Shown one piece after another: positions 9,010-15,730 of a stretch of 38,569 nucleotides of DNA. The position numbers and the translations under genes are program-made. Every line of letters starts with the position of its first letter. Position 1 is the first letter of the stretch. This DNA is from Bacillota bacterium (GTDB taxonomy: Bacteria > Bacillota > Clostridia > Clostridiales > Clostridiaceae): NCBI GenBank assembly GCA_017861315.1, contig JAGFXP010000017.1:1-38569 (forward strand), in the 5' to 3' direction. The notes beneath the pieces were generated by a model, which searched no databases, was not told where the DNA came from, and saw only the letters and a program-made list of their open reading frames with translations.

Positions 9010-11223
9010 TTACACAGCTTCCAGCGGAGCCATACTCAGCATGAGGATTTTTACCCCCATCTTGTCGAAAGCGATTGTGAGTTTTGCATCGCCTGCTGCT
9101 CTGGACACGCTGACAATGGTCCCTATTCCGAACTTTTCGTGCCTTACCTTCATCCCCGCATTTACGGATTCGGCCGTCAGCGTACCCCTTGGTGCCGCAG
9201 GCTTTGCAGCCGCATGACTTTTCGCAAAGGCTGATGCGACGACCGGGGACGCCGGCGCAGGCCTCCCGTGATGGCTTGCAGCATAAGCACCCTGCTTGAA
9301 TTCCTGGGAGATTTCGTTCACGAAATCAGACTGAGCATAGGCAACAGTCCTTCCAAAAACTCTCCTTGTCTCTGCGGAGGTCATATAGAGCCTGTCCTTT
9401 GCCCTTGTTATGCCGACGTAGCAAAGCCTCCTGGACTCCTCCATCTCTCCCGGATCGTTCAGCGACTGGGCGCCTGGGAATATACCGTTCTCCATCCCGA
9501 CCATGAACACCACCGGGAACTCCAGCCCCTTGGCGCTGTGCACGGTCATCATTACCACTGTGTTTTCGCTGTCATCGTGGTTGTCGATGTCGGATACCAG
9601 CGTGACCTTCTCCAGGAAGGCTGAAAGCGACTTGTCCTCCTGGTCGGAGTTCTCAAACTCGGCTGCAGCGGAAACGAGCTCCTTGAGGTTTTCGACCCTG
9701 CTGATGTCGTCCGGATCCTTCGAGTTTTTGAGCTCGTTCAGGTAGCCGGTCGATTCCAGTATCTCCTCTATGAGTTTTGATACAGGCTTGTCATCCTTTG
9801 TCCTGACAAAACTGTTTATTAGGCTCACGAATTTTTTTATCGACGTTACGCTCCTCTGGGCCAGGCTCATGACCTGCTCCACTTCGAGCAGGACGCTGTA
9901 CATGCATTCGTCGATCTGGTTTGCAAATTCCTGGACCTTCTGTACTGTGGTATCGCCAATATTTCTCTTGGGGACGTTTATTATCCTCTTAAGGCTCACG
10001 TCATCCAAAGGATTGTTTATGAATTTGAGATAGCCCAATATATCCTTGATTTCTTTTCTGTCGTAGAATTTGAGCCCGCCTATGATCCTGTACGGTATGG
10101 ACTCCCTTATGAACTGGTCCTCGAAAACTCGTGACTGCGCGTTTGTCCTGTATAGTATCGCGAAGTCCCTGAAGCTTCTTTGCTCGTCCTTCAGGGCTTT
10201 CTTTATCTCCAGCGCTACGTATCTTCCCTCGTCCAGATCGGAGAATGCCCTGTAAATCCTTATCTTCTCACCTGCATCGCATACCGGTCTGAGCTTTTTG
10301 CCTTTTCTCTGCGTGTTGTTGCTTATCACGCAGTTTGCCGCTTCCAGTATGTTTGCCTTGGACCTGTAGTTCTGCTCCAGCTTGATGACCTTGGCATTCG
10401 GATAGTCCTTCTCGAACTCAAGGATGTTCCTTATGTCCGCGCCCCTCCAGGCGTATATGCACTGGTCGTCGTCTCCCACCACGCATATGTTCTTGTGCTG
10501 GTCTGCGAGCAGCCTCACAAGCTCGTACTGCGCCTTGTTCGTGTCCTGGTACTCGTCCACCATTATGTACCTGAACTTCCTCTGGTAGAACTCAAGCACG
10601 TCACCGTGGTTTTTCAGCAGCTCCACCGTCTTGCAGATGAGGTCGTCGAAATCCAGGGCGTTGTTGCTCTTGAGCTTCTTCTGGTAGAGCAGGTAGAGGT
10701 CCGCTATCTTGTTCATCCTGAAGTTGTGCTGGTTTTCCCTCTTGAACCTGTCCGCCGATTTGAGCTCATCCTTCAGTTCCCCGATTTTGCCTATTATCTC
10801 CCTGTCGGTAATATCCTTTTCATTAATGTTGAGCTCCTGCATGCACTGCTTCACGAGGACCTTCTGGTCGTAGCTGTCATAGATGGCGAAATTCTTGTTG
10901 TAGCCCAGCTTGTCTATCTCTCTCCTAAGTATCCTCACGCAGCTGGAATGGAACGTGGATATCCACATGTTGTCCGCCTCGTTCCCAATGAGCTTCCTAA
11001 CCCTTTCCTTCATCTCGCCAGCCGCCTTGTTTGTGAAGGTTATGGCCAGTATCTGAGAAGGGTAAATGTGCTTGTCCTCTATCATATGCGCAATCCTGTA
11101 TGTAAGGACCCTGGTTTTTCCCGATCCTGCGCCCGCCAAAATAAGCAGCGGACCATCGATGGTCCTCACAGCTTCGAGCTGTTCTTTATTTAAAAGCTTT
11201 TCAAATTCCAAAGCCAAAATCAT
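9010..11223 (-). CDS. pcrA: ATP-dependent DNA helicase PcrA/UvrD
   Basis: A superfamily 1A 3'-5' helicase used in nucleotide excision repair, replication restart and removal of RNA polymerase or recombinase from DNA. Motifs seen include Q motif LNKEQLEAV, Walker A AGAGSGKT, motif Ia ITFTNKAA, motif II VDEYQDTN, motif III GDDDQCIYAWRGA, motif IV LEQNYRS, motif V MTVHSAKGLEF and motif VI YVGITRAKD. The C-terminal ~100 residues end with a Tudor-like segment (VRHEKFGIGTIVSV). Length of about 738 fits PcrA. The start is ambiguous: ATG 11223 is only two bases from the GGAG, while a TTG at 11217 has ideal spacing. First gene of pcrA-ligA. Confidence 0.97.
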   Translation of the reverse strand: MILALEFEKLLNKEQLEAVRTIDGPLLILAGAGSGKTRVLTYRIAHMIEDKHIYPSQILAITFTNKAAGEMKERVRKLIGNEADNMWISTFHSSCVRILRREIDKLGYNKNFAIYDSYDQKVLVKQCMQELNINEKDITDREIIGKIGELKDELKSADRFKRENQHNFRMNKIADLYLLYQKKLKSNNALDFDDLICKTVELLKNHGDVLEFYQRKFRYIMVDEYQDTNKAQYELVRLLADQHKNICVVGDDDQCIYAWRGADIRNILEFEKDYPNAKVIKLEQNYRSKANILEAANCVISNNTQRKGKKLRPVCDAGEKIRIYRAFSDLDEGRYVALEIKKALKDEQRSFRDFAILYRTNAQSRVFEDQFIRESIPYRIIGGLKFYDRKEIKDILGYLKFINNPLDDVSLKRIINVPKRNIGDTTVQKVQEFANQIDECMYSVLLEVEQVMSLAQRSVTSIKKFVSLINSFVRTKDDKPVSKLIEEILESTGYLNELKNSKDPDDISRVENLKELVSAAAEFENSDQEDKSLSAFLEKVTLVSDIDNHDDSENTVVMMTVHSAKGLEFPVVFMVGMENGIFPGAQSLNDPGEMEESRRLCYVGITRAKDRLYMTSAETRRVFGRTVAYAQSDFVNEISQEFKQGAYAASHHGRPAPASPVVASAFAKSHAAAKPAAPRGTLTAESVNAGMKVRHEKFGIGTIVSVSRAAGDAKLTIAFDKMGVKILMLSMAPLEAV

Positions 11224-11250
11224 CACTCCCATAAGTATGTTCTAGTCTAT

Positions 11251-11259
11251 ATTATAACA
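11251..11259 (-). promoter_or_regulatory. extended -10 promoter for pcrA-ligA
   Basis: TGTTATAAT on the minus strand is a consensus extended -10 element about 30 bases upstream of the pcrA start. No clear -35 is seen, which is tolerated with an extended -10. A second TATAAT lies about nine bases further upstream. Confidence 0.5.
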
Positions 11260-11303
11260 TTATACTTGAACTTTAATCTCTTTTGTATGCCTTGAGCGAA
11301 ATT

Positions 11304-11327
11304 AAAAGCGCCGACTTTCGCCGGCGC
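11304..11327 (-). terminator. intrinsic terminator after yerC
   Basis: On the minus strand a GC-rich stem (GCGCCG/CGGCGC) with an eight-base loop is followed by TTTT and an AT-rich tail. It lies a few bases after the yerC stop and before the pcrA promoter. Confidence 0.75.
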
Positions 11328-11333
11328 CTGAAT

Positions 11334-11669
11334 TTATTCCTCAGGATTTTTTTCTTCTTCCTTATTCTTTTCTTTTTCCTCTAGTCTGCCGAGTATTATT
11401 TTATATCCGTCGCTCCCGTAGTTCAGGCACCTGTTAACCCTGCTTATGGTGGCCGTGCTCGCTCCGGTCTCTGCGGCAATTTCAAGGTATGTTTTCTTTT
11501 CCCTGAGCATTTTCGCAACGAGAAGCCTCTGTTCCAACGCTTTAATTTCTGTTATTGTGCAGATATCGTCAAAAAACCTATAGCACTCTTCTTTGGTCTC
11601 TATACTCAGGAATGCTTCGCACAAAAAATCCATCTCTTTTCCTTCCAGCTTGGACTGATACTGATTCAT
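11334..11669 (-). CDS. yerC: YerC/YecD family TrpR-like DNA-binding protein
   Basis: A 111-residue helix-turn-helix protein of the YerC/TrpR-related family found in Bacillota. The core IKALEQRLLVAKMLREKKTYLEIAAETGASTATISRVNRCL contains a TrpR-type helix-turn-helix at about residues 58-82, followed by the family's YGSDGYK segment. The C-terminal 15-20 residues are a highly charged Lys/Glu tail. The ATG has GGAGATG eight bases upstream. In Bacillus yerC lies next to pcrB-pcrA-ligA; here it sits directly upstream of pcrA-ligA but with its own promoter and terminator. Its regulon is not deducible from sequence. Confidence 0.85.
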   Translation of the reverse strand: MNQYQSKLEGKEMDFLCEAFLSIETKEECYRFFDDICTITEIKALEQRLLVAKMLREKKTYLEIAAETGASTATISRVNRCLNYGSDGYKIILGRLEEKEKNKEEEKNPEE

Positions 11670-11727
11670 ATGTTCATCTCCTCAAATATCTGATATAGGA
11701 TTTCACTTTAACAGTTTAATCAATTAA

Positions 11728-11756
11728 ATTGTATCATTTATTTGTCGATTTATCCA
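11728..11756 (-). promoter_or_regulatory. yerC promoter
   Basis: On the minus strand TGGATA (11756-11751), a 17-base spacer and TACAAT (11733-11728) preceded by TG one base upstream (extended -10). It lies downstream of the terminator at 11780-11810, so yerC does not depend on transcription from further upstream. Confidence 0.5.
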
Positions 11757-11779
11757 TAAGAAAGAAAAAATATTTGCAC

Positions 11780-11810
11780 AAAAAAACAGCTCTCTTGGGG
11801 GAAGAGCCGT
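11780..11810 (-). terminator. intrinsic terminator of the predicted small RNA / pgi-rsuA operon
   Basis: An 8-bp stem (11803-11810 with 11786-11793, one G-U pair) and a nine-base C-rich loop, followed by seven T on the minus strand. On the plus strand the stem has an A-C mismatch and no T run, so it is directional. It is the first terminator seen after the rsuA-family gene 140 bases upstream. Confidence 0.8.
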
Positions 11811-11848
11811 TTCATAAATATTAGGGGGATTTGTTTATCTAACCTTAC
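11780..11848 (-). ncRNA. predicted ~70-nt small RNA with two C-rich motifs
   Basis: A near-consensus promoter (see 11855-11883) would start transcription near 11848. A strong intrinsic terminator ends it at about 11780: ACGGCTCT pairs with AGAGCTGT (one G-U) around a TCCCCCAAG loop and is followed by seven T. The roughly 70-nt transcript has no open frame with a ribosome binding site. It carries two CCCCC tracts: one in a predicted unpaired stretch (AAATCCCCCTAAT) and one in the terminator loop. Such C-rich single-stranded motifs are typical of Gram-positive trans-acting small RNAs that pair with Shine-Dalgarno sequences (RsaE/RoxS type). The function is inferred. It could instead be the 3' UTR of the preceding rsuA-family operon. 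Confidence 0.55.
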
Positions 11849-11854
11849 AAAATC

Positions 11855-11883
11855 ATTATACAAAATACAGCTGCCACATTCAA
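11855..11883 (-). promoter_or_regulatory. promoter of the predicted small RNA
   Basis: On the minus strand TTGAAT (11883-11878), a 17-base spacer and a perfect TATAAT (11860-11855). It lies between the rsuA-family gene and a terminator, with no coding sequence in between, which is the main reason to propose a small RNA here. Confidence 0.65.
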
Positions 11884-11952
11884 GTGCAATTGCAGTTAAA
11901 ATTGTAAACATTGTATTAATATGAAGGATTGCCGCTCACGTTCAGCGTCATG

Positions 11953-12669
11953 CTATTTACCCTGCAGCGCTTCAACCTCTTCTTTCCTCAGCTCCCTGTA
12001 TTCGCCCTCGGGCAGCTGCTCGTCCAGCTTGAGCGGACCGAAGCTTATCCTTTTGAGGTATACAACCTCTTTTCCCACGCTTTTGAACATCCTCTTCACC
12101 TGATGGAACTTCCCCTCCTGTATGGTCACATAAACCTGCGAACCATTTTCATCTGCAGCCAAAATTTCAAGTTTTGCGCTCATGCATTTATATCCGTCAT
12201 CCAGAACAACGCCTTCCTTGAATTTCCTGACATCTTCGTCCTCCACCGGCTTGTCGATTTCGGCATAGTAGACCTTGTCTACATGCCATTTCGGCGAGAT
12301 AAGGCGGTGGTTCAGATCCCCGTCATTCGTTATGATCAGCAGTCCAACAGTGTCCTTGTCCAGCCTTCCAACCGGGAACGGTTCGAAGATCCTGTGCTCA
12401 TCCTCCAGCAGGTCGATGACGGTCTCGTCATAGTTGTCGAAGGTCGCGGATACCACGCCGCCCGGCTTGTTCATCATAAGATAAATGTATTTCCTGTAGC
12501 TCAGGATTTCGCCGCCGACTTCAATGGCCGCCTTCTCCGGATCTATCTGCATGCCGCTGTCCCTGGCGGGCCGGCCGTCAACCTTGACCAAACCATTTTT
12601 CACCATGACTTTTACTTCTTTTCTCGAGCCCACGCCCAGATTAGCCAAAACCTTATCCAGCCTTTCCAT
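11953..12669 (-). CDS. RsuA/RluB-family pseudouridine synthase
   Basis: Converts a specific rRNA uridine to pseudouridine. The 238-residue protein has an N-terminal S4 RNA-binding domain (residues about 1-60, ERLDKVLANLGVGSRKEV) and the RsuA-type catalytic domain with MMNKPGGVVSA, the catalytic aspartate in VGRLDKDTVGLL, and the C-terminal EGKFHQVKRMF motif. The KWHVDKVYYAEI segment and single-S4 layout favour RsuA (16S rRNA) over RluB (23S rRNA), but I cannot fix the target. GGAGG lies seven bases before the ATG. It follows the triple-tyrosine gene by 18 bases, as the last gene of the pgi-yaiI operon. Confidence 0.92.
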   Translation of the reverse strand: MERLDKVLANLGVGSRKEVKVMVKNGLVKVDGRPARDSGMQIDPEKAAIEVGGEILSYRKYIYLMMNKPGGVVSATFDNYDETVIDLLEDEHRIFEPFPVGRLDKDTVGLLIITNDGDLNHRLISPKWHVDKVYYAEIDKPVEDEDVRKFKEGVVLDDGYKCMSAKLEILAADENGSQVYVTIQEGKFHQVKRMFKSVGKEVVYLKRISFGPLKLDEQLPEGEYRELRKEEVEALQGK

Positions 12670-12687
12670 CCCAAATCCTCCCGGTAA

Positions 12688-13860
12688 TCAATCTATTTTG
12701 AAAGCATACATCCCGTAATCCTCATAGGGCACCACGCTGTTCTGGCTTTTTGTCAGCGCCAGCACCCTGTATGCGCCCTTGTTGTAAGGTATGAATGTGT
12801 AATAGTTTTTTTTGCTGGAGCTCTGCACAAGCTGCCACGATCCGTCGCCCATTATATAGAACTCTACGAGAACACCTTTCCCGCCTTCAAAGGATACGGA
12901 GAAAGTGACCGGCTCACCGGGTTTGATCTCCTCCCTGTCATGCTCGATCTTTGTATTCCTTACAGTGTGGGCTTCATCGACCTTTACCCTTATTTCATTC
13001 TTGCTGTCATAGAGTGCGTCGCTGATCAGGTTTTTGGCCAGTATGACAACCGAATACACGCCGCTGCATTTTGGCACAAACTCGTACTTCTTGCTCTCGA
13101 CGAATCCGGTCTCCTCTATCACATGGTTGTTTATCTTGAGTATGTATTTCAGCAGCACACTGGCGGTATTCTGCACTATCGCTTCCAGGGCCACTGTATC
13201 TGAAACCACGTACTGCTTCTTTGGCGGCATTATCACGTAATCGATCTTTGCCGGGGCGAATTCATACACATCTACAGGTATTATTTCCACGCTGTCGGCT
13301 GTGAAGGTTGAAGCGATATCCTTAACCCTTGCCTCCAGCTCATACGCGCCAGTTGTTTCCGGATAGAAATCGACCCAGCTGCATGGTCCGTACTGTATTT
13401 CCTCCAGCTCCTTCCCGTCCCGCCTCACGATGAAGCTGTAAAGGTAGTCCCCGCTTCCGCCGGCCGCTTTGACATCAACGTGAAGCGTTTCGTTTATCAG
13501 ATACGGTTTCTGCCTGTCGATGGACACCCCGGCTATGCACGCCTTCCTTTTGTCAGCAATCAGTTCTTCTTCCGCTGCCGCTTCCTCGATCAGGAATTCT
13601 GCCTTCGAAACGTAATCGAAGGATTTTTTGCTGCCTTCCTCCTTGACCTGCGCCATGACCGTATAGCTGCCCGCAGCTTTTGGAATCCAAAGAACAGTCT
13701 TGTCGGGAGTAAAATCGCTGAGGGTATTCCATTTTCCGCCAGCTCCGACGAGGTATTTGCACAGCAAATTCCTGCCCGAATTGTCGTTCAGCGAGATCTT
13801 TATCTCTGCGTTTTTGCTTTGAGGGCTTTCCAAACTAAATTCAATGCCAAACTCGTTCAA
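12688..13860 (-). CDS. cytosolic protein of four triple-tyrosine (Y_Y_Y / Ig-like) repeats
   Basis: The 390-residue protein consists of four repeats of roughly 95 residues. Each ends in a beta-strand pattern F/Y-x-P-x3-G-x-Y-x-V-x-A followed by a Lys-rich strand: WIPKAAGSYTVMAQVK, FYPETTGAYELEARVK, FVPKCSGVYSVVILAK and FIPYNKGAYRVLALTK. This is the Y_Y_Y (two-component regulator three Y) Ig-like fold. There is no signal peptide or membrane helix, so it should be intracellular, unlike the sensor kinases that usually carry this domain. I choose the TTG at 13860, which follows GGTGGGG and gives NEFGIEFSLESPQ, the start I recall for clostridial relatives. An ATG at 13884 would overlap yaiI and lacks a ribosome binding site. 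Function unknown; possibly a binding or scaffold protein. Confidence 0.75.
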   Translation of the reverse strand: MNEFGIEFSLESPQSKNAEIKISLNDNSGRNLLCKYLVGAGGKWNTLSDFTPDKTVLWIPKAAGSYTVMAQVKEEGSKKSFDYVSKAEFLIEEAAAEEELIADKRKACIAGVSIDRQKPYLINETLHVDVKAAGGSGDYLYSFIVRRDGKELEEIQYGPCSWVDFYPETTGAYELEARVKDIASTFTADSVEIIPVDVYEFAPAKIDYVIMPPKKQYVVSDTVALEAIVQNTASVLLKYILKINNHVIEETGFVESKKYEFVPKCSGVYSVVILAKNLISDALYDSKNEIRVKVDEAHTVRNTKIEHDREEIKPGEPVTFSVSFEGGKGVLVEFYIMGDGSWQLVQSSSKKNYYTFIPYNKGAYRVLALTKSQNSVVPYEDYGMYAFKID

Positions 13861-13861
13861 C

Positions 13862-14308
13862 CTAATCCCCACCAGTCGCTTCATTTAAGATTTTTTTCAG
13901 ATTCCTTTCAAGCCTTTCATCATCCTCGGCATTCCTTTTCTTGTGTCCCGAGGTCCTGCCGCCGCCTTTTCGTACTTTTGCCGAAATGTGCCTTTCGAAA
14001 AGCAGCCTGTCGATATTGCTGTCGTCATAGATGTAGCCTCTCGGGCTGATGGCATAGGCCTTCTTTCCCAGGACCATGGCGGCAACTCCATAGTCCTGGG
14101 TCACAACAATATCGCCCGACCTGGAGTCATTTGCTATAGCTATGTCTACGCTCTGAAATCCGCTCTCTATGTATTTTATCTCGCTGTAAGCGCTTCTCAG
14201 TATATGGTTGGTATCGCAGTACATGATAACGGGAACACCGTACTGCCTTGCAGCTTTTTCTATTATATCCCTTCCAGGGCAGGCATCGGCATCAATAAGA
14301 ACTCTCAT
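13862..14308 (-). CDS. YaiI/YqxD family protein (UPF0178, DUF188)
   Basis: A 148-residue member of the UPF0178 family. It starts with the characteristic RVLIDADACPGRDIIEKAA, where the aspartates resemble a PIN-like nuclease metal site. It also has IANDSRSGDIVVTQDYGVAA, AISPRGYIYDDSNID and a basic tail (KGGGRTSGHKKRN). The biochemical role of the family is not established. The ATG overlaps the stop of pgi by one base (TAATG), indicating translational coupling. The stop lies one base before the proposed start of the triple-tyrosine gene. Confidence 0.9.
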   Translation of the reverse strand: MRVLIDADACPGRDIIEKAARQYGVPVIMYCDTNHILRSAYSEIKYIESGFQSVDIAIANDSRSGDIVVTQDYGVAAMVLGKKAYAISPRGYIYDDSNIDRLLFERHISAKVRKGGGRTSGHKKRNAEDDERLERNLKKILNEATGGD

Positions 14309-15642
14309 TATTTCTTGTCCTTCAGCTTGTACCCAGGCTTGCCGAGAAGCGCAAACATGTTTCTCTTGTACGCCTCCACACCAGGCTGGTTAAACGGATT
14401 GACGCCCAGATAGTATGCGCTGAGGCCGCAGGACAATTCAAAGAAGTACGCCATGTATCCGAAGTGATATGGAGTAAGCTCAGGAACGTTGATCATGATA
14501 ACCGGAACCCCCCCCTCGTTGTGCGCAAGGACAGTCCCCTTCATTGCCTGCTGGTTTACATAATCCAGAGATTTTCCTTCAAGGTAGTTCAAACCGTCCA
14601 GATCAGCTTCGCTGGCTTCGATTGTCAGATCCTTCGACGGTGAACCGATGCTGATTATCGTTTCAAAGAGCTCCCTCCTTCCGTCCTGTATGTACTGTCC
14701 CATGGAATGAAGATCGGTAGTGAAGTTGGTTGATGCAGGGAATATGCCCTTTCCATCCTTTCCTTCACTCTCCCCGAAAAGCTGCTTCCACCATTCATTG
14801 AAGCTGCACAGGGCAGGTTCGAAGTTCGCAAGTATTTCAACGTTTTTCCCTTTTTCATACAGGGCATTCCTTACGCAAGCATACTGAAGGGCTGGATTTT
14901 CCCAAAGATCCTCATTTTTCAGATCATTGCAGGCTTCAAGTGCGCCTTTCATTATCTCATCTGTATCTATCCCGGCCACAGCTATCGGGAGAAGCCCGAC
15001 GGATGTGAGGACGGAATATCTTCCGCCTACGTCATCAGGGATCGTGAAGCATTCATACCCTTCCGCACCCGCCATTTGCTTGAGCGCTCCCCTGGCTTTG
15101 TCGGTGGTCGCGAATATCCTTTCCGCGGCCCCGTTTTTTCCATATTTCTTTTCCATCAAATCTTTTATGAGCCTGAAGGCTATCGCCGACTCTGTAGTCG
15201 TGCCTGATTTCGAAATCACATTGACGCATATTTCCCTGTCTTTCACAACCTCGAGGAGCTCAGTAATGTACGCTGCGCTCATGTTGTTTCCAGCATAAAA
15301 AATCACAGGACCTTTTCTATCTTCCTTATCCAGAAGGCTGCGGAAATTGTTTGAAAGCATTTCAATTGCGGCCCTTGCCCCGAGGTAGGAGCCGCCTATA
15401 CCAACCACTATGAACACATCACAGCTATTTCTTATTTTTTCGGATGCTTTTTTTACCCTGGCATACTCGACCCGGTCATAGTTCTGCGGCAGTTCAAGCC
15501 ACCCCAAAAAGTCTGCACCCAAGCCTGTACCGTCATTCAACGTTTTTTGCGCTGCGTTTAGAGAAGGAATCATTCTCTCCATTTCATCCTTTCCCAAAAA
15601 AGAAGATACATAACTAAGATCTAGTTCAAGCTTGTTCTTCAT
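14308..15642 (-). CDS. pgi: glucose-6-phosphate isomerase
   Basis: Interconverts glucose 6-phosphate and fructose 6-phosphate in glycolysis and gluconeogenesis. The 444-residue protein is close to the ~450 of Bacillota enzymes. Seen motifs: [30 protein letters not shown] (sugar-phosphate binding), [17 protein letters not shown], the catalytic glutamate region near [14 protein letters not shown], and [13 protein letters not shown]. The ATG at 15642 has GGAGG seven bases upstream. An in-frame start at 15708 lies in the promoter region and is not used. First gene of a probable four-gene operon with yaiI, the triple-tyrosine gene and the rsuA-family gene. Confidence 0.97.
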   Translation of the reverse strand: MKNKLELDLSYVSSFLGKDEMERMIPSLNAAQKTLNDGTGLGADFLGWLELPQNYDRVEYARVKKASEKIRNSCDVFIVVGIGGSYLGARAAIEMLSNNFRSLLDKEDRKGPVIFYAGNNMSAAYITELLEVVKDREICVNVISKSGTTTESAIAFRLIKDLMEKKYGKNGAAERIFATTDKARGALKQMAGAEGYECFTIPDDVGGRYSVLTSVGLLPIAVAGIDTDEIMKGALEACNDLKNEDLWENPALQYACVRNALYEKGKNVEILANFEPALCSFNEWWKQLFGESEGKDGKGIFPASTNFTTDLHSMGQYIQDGRRELFETIISIGSPSKDLTIEASEADLDGLNYLEGKSLDYVNQQAMKGTVLAHNEGGVPVIMINVPELTPYHFGYMAYFFELSCGLSAYYLGVNPFNQPGVEAYKRNMFALLGKPGYKLKDKK

Positions 15643-15676
15643 AATGCCACCTCCGTCAACTGATTTGTTTATAATT

Positions 15677-15685
15677 ATTATACCA
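15677..15685 (-). promoter_or_regulatory. extended -10 promoter for the pgi operon
   Basis: TGGTATAAT on the minus strand is a consensus extended -10 element about 40 bases upstream of the pgi start. No good -35 hexamer is seen. No terminator is visible after mgtA, so read-through from mgtA is possible. Confidence 0.5.
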
Positions 15686-15730
15686 AAAAAACTTCCAAAA
15701 ATGTGCACAATCCCGATTTAGATAGTCACG

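Noticed and set aside
10180..11193. 337-codon plus-strand frame opposite pcrA
   Set aside because: The minus strand carries all SF1 helicase motifs. The antisense product is a Val/Leu-rich low-information sequence with no plausible start signal.
11753..11815. Possible leader peptide (MKRLFPQ...) read from the ATG at 11815 in the small RNA
   Set aside because: The bases before the ATG are CCCCCTAATATTT, with no ribosome binding site, and the frame runs through the terminator stem and T run.
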